Below, one piece after another: positions 49,833 through 59,458 of a stretch of DNA of 64,000 nucleotides; within the stretch, counting starts at the first letter, position 1; each line of letters opens with the position of its first letter. Position numbers and translations under genes: made by a program. The DNA lies in the NCBI RefSeq assembly GCF_041022165.1, contig NZ_CP163302.1:868001-932000 (forward strand), in the 5' to 3' direction. This DNA is from Sinomonas sp. P10A9 (GTDB lineage Bacteria; Actinomycetota; Actinomycetes; Actinomycetales; Micrococcaceae). The notes below the pieces were generated by a model, which was not told where the DNA came from, made no database searches, and was given only the letters and a program-made list of their open reading frames with translations.

Positions 49833-51776
49833 CTATGCGGCGTGCGCCAGCAGCCACAAGAACTCCTGCGGCGGTAGGGTGATCCCGTCCCCGAGCAGGA
49901 TGGTCTGGCCGGTGAAGAGGTCGGTGGACGCCGTCGTGAAGCCGGAGAGCGTGAGCGGCGTGACGTGCTGCGGTTCATCGGAGAAGTTGGCGAGGATCAC
50001 GACGACGCCGCGCTCGCCGGGGCGCTGGTAGCCGAGCACGTGGCGGTTGCCGGTACCGAAGCCGATGAGCCGGTTTCCGGCAAGCTCGGGGGTACGTTCC
50101 CGCACCGCGAGCATCTTCTTCAGGCCGGCGTAGATGGCGCCCTCGGGCGTCCACGGGTCGTTGCGGTGCGCATATCGCTCGGCGGGGTAGTGCGGGCGGT
50201 TGACCCAGCGCGAATCGGCACCGTGGCCGGGCTCGTCGGCGTAGCCGTAGTCGTTGAGCTGGCCCACCTCGTCTCCGAGGTAGATCAGTGGGATGCCGCC
50301 GGTGCTGATGGCGACCGAGTGCGCGAGGAGGATGCGTCGCACGGCGGGCGAGTCCCCGGCGTCGGTGACATCCTCGAGGCCGGCGAGTGACGCCGTCGTG
50401 CCCGAGATGCGGCAGTCGCCGGTGCGGGGGTTGTCCTGGAAGGGGATTCCCCGCGCGAAGCTGCCCGGGTAGCGGTTCACGTAGAACCGGTTGAGGAAGC
50501 GGCGGTGGTCGAACCCGTTGATGCCGAACTCCGCGGCGTCCTCGTCGGCGAAGGTCCAGCCGATATCGTCGTGGCTGCGCACGTAGTTGACCCATGCGGT
50601 CCCGTCGGGGAGGTTGTGGCGGCGCTCGAGCGCCTGGGCGAGGAGCCGGGCGTCCCGCGTGGCCAGGGCCTCCCACGTGAGGGCCATCTCGAGCGGATTG
50701 TAGGAGATCTGGCACTCGGCCGGATCGATGTACTGCACCACCTCGTCCGGGTGCACGATCGCCTCGGACTTGAACAGGAGCGACGGCGCGGCGAGCCGGC
50801 ACACAGCGTTGAACGCACGCAGGAGCCAGTGCGCCTCGGGAAGGCTCTCGCACACGGTTCCCAGCTGCTTCCAGATGAACGCCACGGCGTCCATGCGCAG
50901 GATCTCGACGCCCTGGTTGGCGAGGAAGAGCATCTCCCCGGCCATGGCGCGGAACACCGCGGGGTTGGAGTAGTTCAGGTCCCACTGGAAGGTGTGGAAC
51001 GTGGCCCACACCCAGCGCCCGTCCGGCATCGGCACGAACGAGCCCGGGTGATCGTCGGGGAAGATCTCGCGGACCGTGCGCTCATACGCGTCCGGCATGG
51101 TCCTGTCGGGGAAGATCCAGAAATAGTCCTCGAACTCCTGCTCGCCCGCGGCCGCACGGCGGGCCCACTCGTGCTCGTTGGAGGTGTGGTTGAAGATGAA
51201 GTCCACCACGAGGCTGATGCCGTGTTCGCGAAGGTCGGCCGCGAGTTCCCGCAGCTGGGACATCGTGCCGAGCCTCGGGTTGACCTCACGGTAGCTCGAG
51301 ACGGCATAGCCGCCGTCCGAGTTGGGCTCCGGGGCGAGGAAGAGCGGCATGAGGTGCAGGTACGTGAGGCCCAGTTCGGTGAAGTAGGGGATGCGTGCCC
51401 GGAGCCCCTCGAGGTCCTCCGCATAGCGGTCCACGTAGCAGACCCCGCCGAGCATGCGCCCGGACTGGAACCAGTCCGGGTTGGCGTCGCGGCGCGCGTC
51501 GAGCTCCTTGAGCTCGCTTGGGCGGCGCTGCCACGATGCCGCGCACTCGACGACGAGCTGCGCAAGGTGGTCCCTCCAGTCGCCGCGCTCGCCGTAGAGG
51601 CGTTCGAAGAGGTTTGCGAGCTCGCCGAAATGCGCATCGAAACGCTGCCGGAAGGCCTCCCACTCGGGTCCGGTGCGGTCGACGCCGGGCGCGGCCTCGA
51701 GCGCCGCGAGAACGTGGTCTCGGGGCGGCTGGTTCACCGTCAGAGCGTCGTCCGGCACGGGTCCTCCTCGGTTCAC
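49833..51776 (-). CDS. Amylosucrase (GH13)
   Basis: A 647-residue GH13 enzyme that transfers glucose from sucrose to an alpha-glucan. It has the long helical N-terminal domain of amylosucrases ([18 protein letters not shown] and [19 protein letters not shown]), the beta-strand blocks [14 protein letters not shown] and [11 protein letters not shown] (nucleophile Asp), FKSEAIV (acid Glu) and [10 protein letters not shown] (third Asp), and [11 protein letters not shown]. This set is diagnostic against trehalose synthase. It stands alone, without glycogen genes nearby. The upstream GTG/ATG choice is clear because of GAGGAGG at the start. Confidence 0.9.
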   Translation of the reverse strand: MNRGGPVPDDALTVNQPPRDHVLAALEAAPGVDRTGPEWEAFRQRFDAHFGELANLFERLYGERGDWRDHLAQLVVECAASWQRRPSELKELDARRDANPDWFQSGRMLGGVCYVDRYAEDLEGLRARIPYFTELGLTYLHLMPLFLAPEPNSDGGYAVSSYREVNPRLGTMSQLRELAADLREHGISLVVDFIFNHTSNEHEWARRAAAGEQEFEDYFWIFPDRTMPDAYERTVREIFPDDHPGSFVPMPDGRWVWATFHTFQWDLNYSNPAVFRAMAGEMLFLANQGVEILRMDAVAFIWKQLGTVCESLPEAHWLLRAFNAVCRLAAPSLLFKSEAIVHPDEVVQYIDPAECQISYNPLEMALTWEALATRDARLLAQALERRHNLPDGTAWVNYVRSHDDIGWTFADEDAAEFGINGFDHRRFLNRFYVNRYPGSFARGIPFQDNPRTGDCRISGTTASLAGLEDVTDAGDSPAVRRILLAHSVAISTGGIPLIYLGDEVGQLNDYGYADEPGHGADSRWVNRPHYPAERYAHRNDPWTPEGAIYAGLKKMLAVRERTPELAGNRLIGFGTGNRHVLGYQRPGERGVVVILANFSDEPQHVTPLTLSGFTTASTDLFTGQTILLGDGITLPPQEFLWLLAHAA

Positions 51777-51878
51777 ACGGGCCGCCCCTACGGCGGACCG
51801 TGTGGCCCAGATTACTGTCTCCCGGGCCGTAAGGGGATGGGTTGATCACCCCGTCACGGCCTGCATACGCTGCAGGGT

Positions 51879-52625
51879 TCAGCGGGCCGCCGAGCCTTCG
51901 GAGGCAACGCGCTCGACGGCGTCGATCGCCGCCGCCACGCCGTCCGACCACGGGGTCCCGTGCCCCGGCAGCACCCATCGCGCGTTGGTGCCCCGCAGCC
52001 GCTCGAGCGAGGCGATGGCCTCCACCGGATCGTCGGTGAAGGGCGCCGGCTGGGGACCCCTCCGGCCAGTGAGGACATGGCGGGTCGTGAGCGCGTCCCC
52101 CACGAACACGGCGTCGACTGACGGCACATGGATCGCGATGCTGCCGGGGGAGTGGCCCGGCATGGGGATGATGCGCGGCTGTCCCGGCAGGTCGAGCACG
52201 TCCCCGCCGGCCACGTGGCGCACCTCGGCCAGGTATTCGGGACGTTTCAGGCCGCCCTTCGCGATCGCATACGCGATGAACTGCACAGTGGCTCCGAGCT
52301 TCATGGGCCCCCACGCGGGCTTGGTTGACTCGAGCCCCCGCGCCCGGGCGCTGTCTCCGGCACCGACGAACACCGGCACGCCGTGGTCCCGGCGGAGCCG
52401 TTCGGCGAAGCCGATGTGGTCGCTGTCGCCGTGCGTGAGGACGACGCCGCGGATGTCCCCGAGCGTCCGCCCCAGCGCGGTGAGCTCAGCCTCGAGGTCC
52501 TTCCACTGGCCGGGCACGCCCGCGTCGATGAGCGTGATTCCAGCGGGGTCCACGACGAGGTATGCCGCGACGATGTCATTGCCGATGCGGTGCAGTCCCG
52601 GTGCAAGTTCCATGATGGCTATCAT
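51879..52625 (-). CDS. Metallo-beta-lactamase fold hydrolase
   Basis: A 248-residue MBL-fold protein with the metal motif LTHGDSDHIGF (~residues 62-72), a second site PGHSPGSIAIH and FVGDALTTRH. It belongs to the small glyoxalase-II-like or lactonase-like group. It is divergent from the TetR gene with only ~70 bp between, and the region has repeated GCTATCAT half-sites, so it is probably the target of that TetR. Confidence 0.9.
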   Translation of the reverse strand: MIAIMELAPGLHRIGNDIVAAYLVVDPAGITLIDAGVPGQWKDLEAELTALGRTLGDIRGVVLTHGDSDHIGFAERLRRDHGVPVFVGAGDSARARGLESTKPAWGPMKLGATVQFIAYAIAKGGLKRPEYLAEVRHVAGGDVLDLPGQPRIIPMPGHSPGSIAIHVPSVDAVFVGDALTTRHVLTGRRGPQPAPFTDDPVEAIASLERLRGTNARWVLPGHGTPWSDGVAAAIDAVERVASEGSAAR

Positions 52626-52660
52626 ACGTAGCTATCATGGCTAAGTGCAATAGCTATGAT
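52617..52660. promoter_or_regulatory. Repeated half-sites between MBL and TetR genes
   Basis: GCTATCAT occurs at 52618-52625 and 52631-52638, and the variant GCTATGAT at 52653-52660. The copies lie in an AT-rich stretch that also holds both promoters. They are candidate TetR-binding elements; arrangement is direct rather than inverted. Confidence 0.5.
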
Positions 52661-52692
52661 GGAGAGTGAACGTCCCTGCGAGAGGGGGATCC

Positions 52693-53454
52693 GTGCCCAC
52701 ACCTGAGCGCACCAACCTGACCCGGATCGTCGAGGCGGCGAAGGCCATCCTCGAGGAGTCAGGGCTTGCGGGCCTCACGATGTCCGCGGTCGCCGCCCGG
52801 GTGGGCGTGCGGGCGCCGTCCCTCTACAAGCGGGTGGGCGGCCGTGATGAGCTCCTCGGTCTCGTGGCCGACGCGACCGTCCTCGACCTCGCCGGGCGCA
52901 TCGACGCCGCGATGCACGGCGCGGTGGGGCCGGGCCAGGGAGCCGCCCCGACAGGGGGGGCCGGGCGAGAAGAGCCCAGCGCCGCGGCGAACGGGGCCGT
53001 GTTGCCCGGCGGAGCGGCGCACGACGGCGCGGCGAATGGGGCCGTGTTGCCCGGCGGAGCGGCGCACGACGGCGCGGCGAACGGGGCCGTGTTGCCCGGC
53101 GGAGCGGCGCACGACGGCGCGACGGAACCGCGCGCTGCCCTCTCCCGGATGGTGCGGGCCTACCGCGATTTCGCCAAGGAGCGGCCTGCCGCGTATCAGC
53201 TCGTCTTCACGCAGGCGCCGCGCGAGGCGCGGCCGCGGCCAGAGTCCCTCGCGAAGGCGGTCGCGCCCGCGCTCGCGGCCGCTGAGCGGCTCGTCGGACC
53301 TGAACACGCCCTCGACGCCGCCCGCCTCCTCACCGCGTGGACCCACGGCTTCGTGACGATGGAGCTCAGCGGCTCGTTCCGCCTCGCCGGAGGTGTCGAC
53401 GCTGCCTTCGAGTACGGGCTCTCCGCGCTCGCCGAAACACTAGGCCGGGACTGA
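52693..53454 (+). CDS. TetR family regulator with internal 15-residue repeats
   Basis: A 253-residue TetR protein. The N-terminal helix-turn-helix is LTMSAVAARVGVRAPSLYKRV, the C-terminal part (YRDFAKERPAAYQLVFTQAP onward) is the TetR_C_33-like ligand domain. Between them, residues ~85-145 are an Ala/Gly-rich linker that contains three tandem copies of a 15-residue unit (AANGAVLPGGAAHDG). This makes the protein ~45 residues longer than expected. GTG 52693 after GAGAGGGGG is chosen; a GTG at 52666 is an alternative. It probably controls the divergent MBL gene. Confidence 0.9.
   Translation: MPTPERTNLTRIVEAAKAILEESGLAGLTMSAVAARVGVRAPSLYKRVGGRDELLGLVADATVLDLAGRIDAAMHGAVGPGQGAAPTGGAGREEPSAAANGAVLPGGAAHDGAANGAVLPGGAAHDGAANGAVLPGGAAHDGATEPRAALSRMVRAYRDFAKERPAAYQLVFTQAPREARPRPESLAKAVAPALAAAERLVGPEHALDAARLLTAWTHGFVTMELSGSFRLAGGVDAAFEYGLSALAETLGRD
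52984..53118. repeat. Three 45-bp tandem repeats within the TetR gene
   Basis: Units 52984-53028, 53029-53073 and 53074-53118 are identical except for one base (C to T in unit 2, silent). They are in frame and code for the linker repeats. Confidence 0.97.
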
Positions 53455-53469
53455 AAGGCCCCCGGGTGT

Positions 53470-53500
53470 CGGCGTGCCCGTCAGCCGGCGTGCCCGTCAG
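53470..53500. repeat. 15-bp direct duplication at the lipoprotein gene end
   Basis: CGGCGTGCCCGTCAG occurs at 53470-53484 and again at 53486-53500. The second copy contains the TGA stop of the minus-strand lipoprotein gene. It looks like a recent slippage product. Confidence 0.9.
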
Positions 53501-54114
53501 TAGCCGGAGGGGAAGGTATACGAGGCGGGGAGGTCCGCCGGGGCGGACCCGTGGACGAGGGCAATCTCCGCATGACCGGCCAGCACCATGCCTCGAGGGT
53601 CACCGGACTGCTTGGCCCCGTTGATGTACACCGACCACTCGCTGATGGTCGAGCCGGGCATCGAACCGTTCGAGCCGAGGACACCCCATTCGGTGAGCAC
53701 CTGGCCGACCGTGTAGGCGAGACCGGCGACGGGGGCCTCGACGTGGACGATGCCAGTGGTGTCATGCGTGTGCAGCGCCGAGATCCCATTGGGCTGTCCA
53801 TCGGCGCCGAAGCTGAAGCCGATGTCGGCAGGCACCGGGACGTGCGAACCATCGGAGTACACGTCGAGGTGCGCGTGGTAGTGCTCCGCACTCCCCTCGC
53901 TCGTGAGGACCTCGAGCCCTGCGGCCTTGATGTTGGCGGCCCCGTTGGCGGGGACGAGGGCCCATCCCGTGGCGGCGCTCGCTGCCCCTGAGGCGGAGGA
54001 GGCGGACTGCGCCGACTGGCCGGGCGTGGCCGGGGCCGCGGCAGGGGCCGAACAGGCGGCGGAGGCGCACGCGAGGGCAACGAGGATGAGCCCCAAGGCC
54101 CTTGGCTTCTTCAC
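53497..54114 (-). CDS. Predicted lipoprotein with His-rich motifs
   Basis: A 205-residue secreted lipoprotein: KKPRALGLILVALACASAAC is a lipoprotein signal with Cys at ~21. A low-complexity Ala/Ser linker follows. The globular part has HYHAHLDVYSDG (~residues 75-86) and ALHTHDTTGIVHVE (~110-124), five His that could bind a metal. Similar His pairs are known in a family of actinobacterial surface proteins without assigned function. No neighbour explains its role. Function unknown. Confidence 0.75.
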   Translation of the reverse strand: MKKPRALGLILVALACASAACSAPAAAPATPGQSAQSASSASGAASAATGWALVPANGAANIKAAGLEVLTSEGSAEHYHAHLDVYSDGSHVPVPADIGFSFGADGQPNGISALHTHDTTGIVHVEAPVAGLAYTVGQVLTEWGVLGSNGSMPGSTISEWSVYINGAKQSGDPRGMVLAGHAEIALVHGSAPADLPASYTFPSGY

Positions 54115-54198
54115 TCTGGCAGCTTTCGACGTCTGGCGGGAACCACGCGTTCGATACTAGCCCGATCGCTGCGGAGGTCCGCTCGATATCCTGTGGCC

Positions 54199-54954
54199 AT
54201 GCCTACCGAGCTCATCCGCATTCCCGCCCCCGCCGGCACCGCCGAGGCCGTCGTTGCCCGCCCGTCCGCCGGAAACGGCCCGTTCCCCGGCGTCATCCTG
54301 TACATGGACGCCTTCGGGATCCGCCCGCGCATCGAGGAGATGGCCCAGCGCGTCGCCGATTGGGGCTACGTGGTCCTGGCCCCGAACGTGTTCTACCGTG
54401 ACGGGACGGTCGAGGAACTGGCGCCGCACGTGGACATGACGACGCCGGAGGGTCGCGCAGAGGCAGGCAAGGCCGCCTTCCCACGCGTCGGCACCCTGAC
54501 GGCAGACAAGGCGCTCGCGGACATCGACGTGTGGGTCGCGGCGCTCGAGGGTCTCGACGGCGTCGCGCCAGGTCCCATCGGCACCACCGGCTACTGTATG
54601 GGCGCGCGTCTGGCCGTCCGCACCGCGAACGCGCACCCCGAGGTCGCGGCCTGCGGCGGCTTCCACGGCGGCGGCCTCGCCACCGATGCCGAGGACAGCC
54701 CCCACCTGGGGCTGCCCAACGCCCGAGCGCGCTTCGTGTTCGGCCATGCCGATCAGGACAGGAGCATGGATCCAGAAGCCGTGGCACGCCTCGGCGAGGC
54801 GCTCGCGGACGCCAGCCTCACGGCGTCGAACGTCATCTACCCCGGCGCGGCGCATGGCTACTCCATGGCGGACACCGCGTCCTACCACGAGGAGGCCGCC
54901 GAGCGGCACTTCCGCGAGCTCCGCGGTCTCCTCGACGCAACGCTCAAGGCATGA
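54199..54954 (+). CDS. Dienelactone hydrolase family protein
   Basis: A 251-residue DLH-type alpha/beta hydrolase. PGVILYMDAFG is the oxyanion strand, TGYCMGARLA the nucleophile elbow (Cys ~135), and GAAHGYSM carries the catalytic His (~220). ATG 54199 is preferred to GTG 54193. It is followed 1 bp later by the Lrp gene, perhaps only by compact packing. General carboxymethylenebutenolidase-like activity is likely; substrate unknown. Confidence 0.9.
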   Translation: MPTELIRIPAPAGTAEAVVARPSAGNGPFPGVILYMDAFGIRPRIEEMAQRVADWGYVVLAPNVFYRDGTVEELAPHVDMTTPEGRAEAGKAAFPRVGTLTADKALADIDVWVAALEGLDGVAPGPIGTTGYCMGARLAVRTANAHPEVAACGGFHGGGLATDAEDSPHLGLPNARARFVFGHADQDRSMDPEAVARLGEALADASLTASNVIYPGAAHGYSMADTASYHEEAAERHFRELRGLLDATLKA

Positions 54955-54955
54955 T

Positions 54956-55387
54956 GTGGCCGAGCTGACCGAGCTCGACCGCAGGCTCCTCTCGGCCCTG
55001 CGCGAGGACGGCCGAGAATCCGTGGCCAACCTCGCGCGGCGGCTGGGGGTCACGCGCGCCACCGTGAGCAGCCGGATCGAGAAGCTGGTCGCATCGGGGA
55101 CCATCGTCGGGTTCACCGCGCGGGTCCGCGACGAGGTGGACCCGCTCGCGATCCACGCGGTTACCCTCATCGAGGTCGAGGGAAGGAGTGCGGACACGGT
55201 GATCGGCGCGCTCCGGGGCCTTCCCGAGATCACCGCACTCCACACCACGAACGGACGGTGGGACCTCGTGGCCGAGCTCCGCACCGACAGCCTGCGCGAC
55301 TTCGACGCGCTCCTGGGCCGGATCCGCGGCATCGAGGGGATCGTCAACAGCGAATCCAGCCTGCTCTTGAGCTCCGTGCTCCGCTGA
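54956..55387 (+). CDS. Lrp/AsnC family transcriptional regulator
   Basis: A 143-residue Lrp-type protein: helix-turn-helix ANLARRLGVTRATVSSRIEKL at ~22-42 and C-terminal RAM domain (AVTLIEVEGRSADTVIGAL). Start GTG 54956, one base after the hydrolase stop. It precedes an ornithine cyclodeaminase gene by 137 bp; Lrp proteins often activate such amino-acid catabolic genes, so regulation by ornithine or arginine is plausible. Confidence 0.92.
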   Translation: MAELTELDRRLLSALREDGRESVANLARRLGVTRATVSSRIEKLVASGTIVGFTARVRDEVDPLAIHAVTLIEVEGRSADTVIGALRGLPEITALHTTNGRWDLVAELRTDSLRDFDALLGRIRGIEGIVNSESSLLLSSVLR

Positions 55388-55524
55388 GTGGGCACAATGA
55401 ACAGATAGCTCCGCCAGAATGCTCACTGACTGCCCATAAGTGAACCATTCCGGCCATTGCAGATGCAGATCGCCGATCCGTACCGTGGGTGGGTACCCCC
55501 AGATCCACTGAAGGAGCCCACGCG

Positions 55525-56556
55525 ATGGCGCGTTTCGTCGATGTCCGAACCATGGTCGCCTGGACCGCAGACCGTGGCCCGGAGGAGATCATGGCCGGCA
55601 TGATCGACTACCTCGAGGAGGACTTCCGCCGCTGGGAGTCCTTCGACAAGACCCCGCGCGTTGCGAGCCACACCCCGTTCGGCGTCATCGAGCTCATGCC
55701 CACGAGCACCGACGAGGAGTACGGCTTCAAGTACGTCAACGGGCACCCGTCCAACCCGGCCCGCGGCTACCAGACCGTCACCGCCTTCGGCGTCCTCGCG
55801 GATGTCCACAACGGTTACCCGACCTTCCTCTCCGAGATGACGGTCCTCACGGCGCTGCGGACCGCGGCGACCTCGGCCATGTTCGCGAAGCACCTCGCCC
55901 GCCCGGACTCCAAGGTCCTCGCCCTCATCGGCGCCGGAACCCAGTCCGAGTTCCAGGCCCTCGCGTTCGGCAGGGCGCTCGGTATCTCGTCCTTCCGCGT
56001 CTGGGACACGGACGCGGCGGCGATGGAGAAGTTCGCGCGCAACATGGCCCCTCACGGCGTCGAGATCGTCGTCACGGGCTCCGCCGCCGAGTGCGTCGAG
56101 GGTGCGGACATCATCACGACCTGCACGGCGGACAAGACCAACGCGACCATCCTCACGGCTGATCTTGTCCGCCCGGGCGTCCACATCAACGCGATCGGGG
56201 GCGACTGCCCCGGCAAGACCGAGCTCGACGCGAAGATCCTCGAGTTGGGCGAGGTGTTCGTCGAATACACGCCGCAGACCCGCATCGAGGGCGAGATCCA
56301 GCAGGTGGCCCCCGACTTCCCGGTCACTGAATTCTGGGAGGTCCTCCTCGGACGCCAAGCCGGCCGCACTTCGCCCGAGCAGGTCACGATCTTCGACTCT
56401 GTCGGCTTCGCGGTCGAGGACTTCTCGGCGCTGCGCTACGTGCGCGATGCTGTCGCCGGCACCGAGTTCGGCGAGGAGATCGACCTCGTCGCGGCCCCTG
56501 AGGACCCCAAGGACCTCTACAGTCTCGTCGCCGCCGTGGCGCCGGCCCACCTGTAG
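55525..56556 (+). CDS. Ornithine cyclodeaminase family protein
   Basis: A 343-residue NAD-dependent enzyme of the ornithine cyclodeaminase/mu-crystallin family; the classic member converts ornithine to proline and ammonia. The nucleotide fold is LALIGAGTQSEFQALAFG at ~130 and IITTCTADKT follows; an N-terminal HPSNPARGYQTVTAFGV block binds substrate. ATG 55525 after AAGGAG is preferred. It is probably regulated by the Lrp protein directly upstream. Confidence 0.9.
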   Translation: MARFVDVRTMVAWTADRGPEEIMAGMIDYLEEDFRRWESFDKTPRVASHTPFGVIELMPTSTDEEYGFKYVNGHPSNPARGYQTVTAFGVLADVHNGYPTFLSEMTVLTALRTAATSAMFAKHLARPDSKVLALIGAGTQSEFQALAFGRALGISSFRVWDTDAAAMEKFARNMAPHGVEIVVTGSAAECVEGADIITTCTADKTNATILTADLVRPGVHINAIGGDCPGKTELDAKILELGEVFVEYTPQTRIEGEIQQVAPDFPVTEFWEVLLGRQAGRTSPEQVTIFDSVGFAVEDFSALRYVRDAVAGTEFGEEIDLVAAPEDPKDLYSLVAAVAPAHL

Positions 56557-56600
56557 CGGCACTCGCCGCGGGTGCCGCGGCAGCAGTCCCCGCGGAAGGA

Positions 56601-56638
56601 GGCGCACGACGGCGGGCGCGCACCCGGCGTCGTGCGTC
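56601..56638. terminator. Imperfect hairpin between convergent genes
   Basis: Arms 56601-56616 and 56623-56638 pair with two mismatches around a 6-nt loop. It lies between the ornithine cyclodeaminase and PBP 3' ends. Confidence 0.65.
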
Positions 56639-56667
56639 ACCCGTGCTTTTGGAGCGGCTTGCGGACC

Positions 56668-58839
56668 CTACTTCTTCCCGGGCGTGATCAGGCTGGGGGG
56701 CGGAGCGTCGAACGGGCCGCGATCGTAGAGCCCGATGGCCTTCTGCATGTAGTAGGCCCACTGCGGGCCGGCGATGTACGCGCCGTCGACCACGGGCCAG
56801 AAGCGCCCGTTGACGATCACATTCCGGCCGAGGTGATCCTCGGGGTTCCCCAGCGCCTCGCCGAAGTAGGATGCGGTCGCGAGGCCCCGCGTGTAGCCAA
56901 TGACCCAGGTCTCGCTGTTGAACTCGTTCGTGCCGGTCTTGGCGGCGTCGGGCACGCCGAGGTAGATGGTCTTGCCGGCGTTGTCCTTGATGTTGTAGCC
57001 CGAGCCCTTGGTCAGCACATCCTGCAGGACGTTCGTCACGGCCTTTGCCACGTCAGGCTTGATGGACCCGGGCTGGCATGCCTGGGCCTGGCCGCCGATC
57101 CGCTTGCCGTGCGAGTCGGTGACGTCCGTGATCGACCACGGCGCGCAGTACGTGCCGTTCGCCGCGAACGTGGCGTAGGCGGAGGCCATCGTCAGGGGGG
57201 CGATGTTCGGGCCGCCGAGCAGGTTGCCGAGCACGGACATGTCGAGCTTCGCGCCAGCGCCCTCGCCGTTGTGCATCCCGAGCGCGTCGGCGGCGCGCTG
57301 GATGTCGCAGAAGTCATTCAGGCCCGCCGCCGAGGCGAAGGTGGCCGTGTTGATGGACTGGTAGACGCCCTCGCGGACCGTCATGGGGCGGTACCACTGG
57401 GGCTCGTCATTCTGGAGGTCCCCCGAGGTCCCGAGGCTGGCCACGGTAGAGGAGTCATAGGCGCCGATGACCCGTGTGCACGTGTCCCGCCACGGGTGGT
57501 TGAGGGGGTAGCGCCGCTGCGCGGCGTTGACGATCTGGTCCGTGGGCTTTCCCTCGCCGAGCCACGCGGCGAGCGTCACGGGCTTCATCGCCGAGCCCGG
57601 CTGGAATCCGCCCGCGCCGCCGAGGTCGTTGCCGTTGGCATCCGTACGGTCCACGCCGAAGTTGTAGCTCGTGACGAAGTCCTTGCCCTGGCCAGGGAGT
57701 ATGCGCGTGTTCTGCGCCATCGAGAGGACCCTGCCCGTGCCCGGCTGCACGGTGACCAGAGCGGTGCCCCATTTGTCCGGGTTGGGGCCCGCAGTCGAGT
57801 CGACCTGCGCCTGGGCGGGGCCTTGGAGGCGGGGATCGAGGGTCGTGGTGATCGTGAGGCCGCTGCGGGTGACCTTCTGGTAGCGCTCGTCCGGGCTCGC
57901 CCCGTACGCGGGGTCGTTGAGGATCTGGTGCAGCACGAAGTCGCAGAAGTACTGGGCCTGGACGGCGTAGGCGCACCCCTGCCTCGGCGGATTGACCTTG
58001 AGCTCAAGCGGAGTCGCGACGGCGTCGTCGTGCTCCTTCTGGCTGATGTAGCCGTGCTTGAGCATCGCATCGAGCACGAGGTTGCGCCGCTCGACCGAGG
58101 GGCCCGGGCGGGCTGTCGGGTCGTAGACGCTCGGGCCGTTGACCACTCCCGCGAGGAGTGCCGCCTGGGGGAGCGTGAGGTCCTTCGCGTTGACCGAGAA
58201 GAAGTACTGGCTCGCGGCCTGGATGCCGTACGCATGCGTGTTGAAGAAGACGATGTTGAGGTAGCCGGCGAGGATGTCGTCCTTCGAGTTCTTCTTCTCG
58301 AGGGCGATAGAGAGCTTCATCTCGCGCAGCTTGTCGCCGATGCTCTTCTGGCCGTTCAGCACCACGGTGGGATCCTGGCCCTGGGCCAGCAGGTTCTCCT
58401 TGAGAACGTTGGCCACGTACTGCTGCGTGAGCGTGGAGGCACCCTGCCTGTCGCCCTTGACGTTGGCGATGACGGCGCGCAGGACCCCTGCGGTGTCGAT
58501 GCCTCCGTGATCGTAGAACCGGTAGTCCTCGACCGCGATGATCGCGTTCTTGATGTTGGGGGACATTGCATCGAGGCTTACCGGCGTTCGGTTCTCGTTG
58601 TAGAGGGTCGCGATTTCCGAGCCGTCGGCCGCCACCATCTTGGTCACGAGGTCCGGTGGGGAGACGCTGAGCTCGCTCGGCAGGTTGTCGAAGAACTGGA
58701 CGGTGCCGTTCGTGGCGCCCCAAGTCGCGGCCGCGACCGGCATGAAGATCCCCGCCACGAGTGCTCCGCACAGGCCACTGACCGCGAGGAAGGCGATGAG
58801 TCGCCCGAAGGCGGCGGATGCGTCCTTGGCTCTCCCCAT
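56668..58839 (-). CDS. Class A penicillin-binding protein (bifunctional transglycosylase/transpeptidase)
   Basis: A 723-residue peptidoglycan synthase anchored by one N-terminal helix (LIAFLAVSGLCGALVAGIF). The GT51 domain shows IIAVEDYRFYDHGGID with catalytic Glu, GASTLTQQYVAN and LNIVFFNTHAYGIQAAS; the transpeptidase domain has the Ser-x-x-Lys in GSAMKP, SIN and KTGTNE. It lies outside of the plasma membrane and builds the wall. It lacks the long C-terminal PASTA extension of some actinobacterial PBPs. It is a housekeeping gene of the chromosome. Confidence 0.95.
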   Translation of the reverse strand: MGRAKDASAAFGRLIAFLAVSGLCGALVAGIFMPVAAATWGATNGTVQFFDNLPSELSVSPPDLVTKMVAADGSEIATLYNENRTPVSLDAMSPNIKNAIIAVEDYRFYDHGGIDTAGVLRAVIANVKGDRQGASTLTQQYVANVLKENLLAQGQDPTVVLNGQKSIGDKLREMKLSIALEKKNSKDDILAGYLNIVFFNTHAYGIQAASQYFFSVNAKDLTLPQAALLAGVVNGPSVYDPTARPGPSVERRNLVLDAMLKHGYISQKEHDDAVATPLELKVNPPRQGCAYAVQAQYFCDFVLHQILNDPAYGASPDERYQKVTRSGLTITTTLDPRLQGPAQAQVDSTAGPNPDKWGTALVTVQPGTGRVLSMAQNTRILPGQGKDFVTSYNFGVDRTDANGNDLGGAGGFQPGSAMKPVTLAAWLGEGKPTDQIVNAAQRRYPLNHPWRDTCTRVIGAYDSSTVASLGTSGDLQNDEPQWYRPMTVREGVYQSINTATFASAAGLNDFCDIQRAADALGMHNGEGAGAKLDMSVLGNLLGGPNIAPLTMASAYATFAANGTYCAPWSITDVTDSHGKRIGGQAQACQPGSIKPDVAKAVTNVLQDVLTKGSGYNIKDNAGKTIYLGVPDAAKTGTNEFNSETWVIGYTRGLATASYFGEALGNPEDHLGRNVIVNGRFWPVVDGAYIAGPQWAYYMQKAIGLYDRGPFDAPPPSLITPGKK

Positions 58840-58879
58840 GGTTCGATCCTAGGGGGCCAGTGTGAGGTGGACGATAACT

Positions 58880-59356
58880 TTACGGCCTCTCTTCGCCCTG
58901 CCGCTTCAGGTAGGTCTCGAGATCGTAGGGGTTGCCGCGGTCTGGCCTCCGCGGCTCGGCCCGGGGCTCCGGGGGCGGGAGGGAGGACGCCCGCGCGGGG
59001 CCATCACGCATGTCCGGCCCCGGGTACCACGGGCGCCCGAGCAGCCGGCGCCGTCGACCTCGCGCCACCCTGGAACCGGTCCATACCAGAACGATCAGGA
59101 CGAGCGGGACCCCGGCGACGCGCGCGACGTCGAGCACCGCCAGACAAAGGATCGCGACGATGAGCCACCTGGCCGCGAGGGACGCCACGGCCGCCGCCTT
59201 CCGCGGGCGAGGCCATGCGACGACGGAATACGGTGCTCGCTCCTGATGACTTGGGGCCTCCGGGCGCGGAACCGGCACGGGGCGTGCCGGAGCCGTGGAG
59301 CGGCGGTACGGTCGGACGTGCCGCAGGCCCCGGACTCTGTAGCGCTGGTGTCCCAC
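58880..59356 (-). CDS. Small membrane protein of unknown function
   Basis: A 158-residue protein with two hydrophobic segments close together (AARWLIVAILCLAVLDVARV and VPLVLIVLVWTGSRVA) between an Arg/Pro-rich N-terminus and a basic, Pro-rich tail ending NPYDLETYLKRQGEERP. GTG 59356 after GAGGAGG is preferred to the longer frame. The conserved-looking tail NPYDLETYL suggests a true protein. It may be expressed divergently to yqeY; function unknown. Confidence 0.6.
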   Translation of the reverse strand: MGHQRYRVRGLRHVRPYRRSTAPARPVPVPRPEAPSHQERAPYSVVAWPRPRKAAAVASLAARWLIVAILCLAVLDVARVAGVPLVLIVLVWTGSRVARGRRRRLLGRPWYPGPDMRDGPARASSLPPPEPRAEPRRPDRGNPYDLETYLKRQGEERP

Positions 59357-59458
59357 GGGGACCTCCTCAAGGCTTCTTCCATTGTAGGAGCGCCTACCCT
59401 TGAGGCAGACGGTCCGTGGACAGACGCGGAAGGCCAACAGACAGAGGAAGGTGCGTCC

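Noticed and set aside
52984..53118. CRISPR-like repeats.
   Set aside because: The three 45-bp units are directly adjacent without spacers and are in frame within the TetR gene.
56572..59163. An 863-aa plus-strand gene opposite the PBP gene.
   Set aside because: It is the shadow of the class A PBP; no domain and a composition typical of antisense frames in high-GC DNA.
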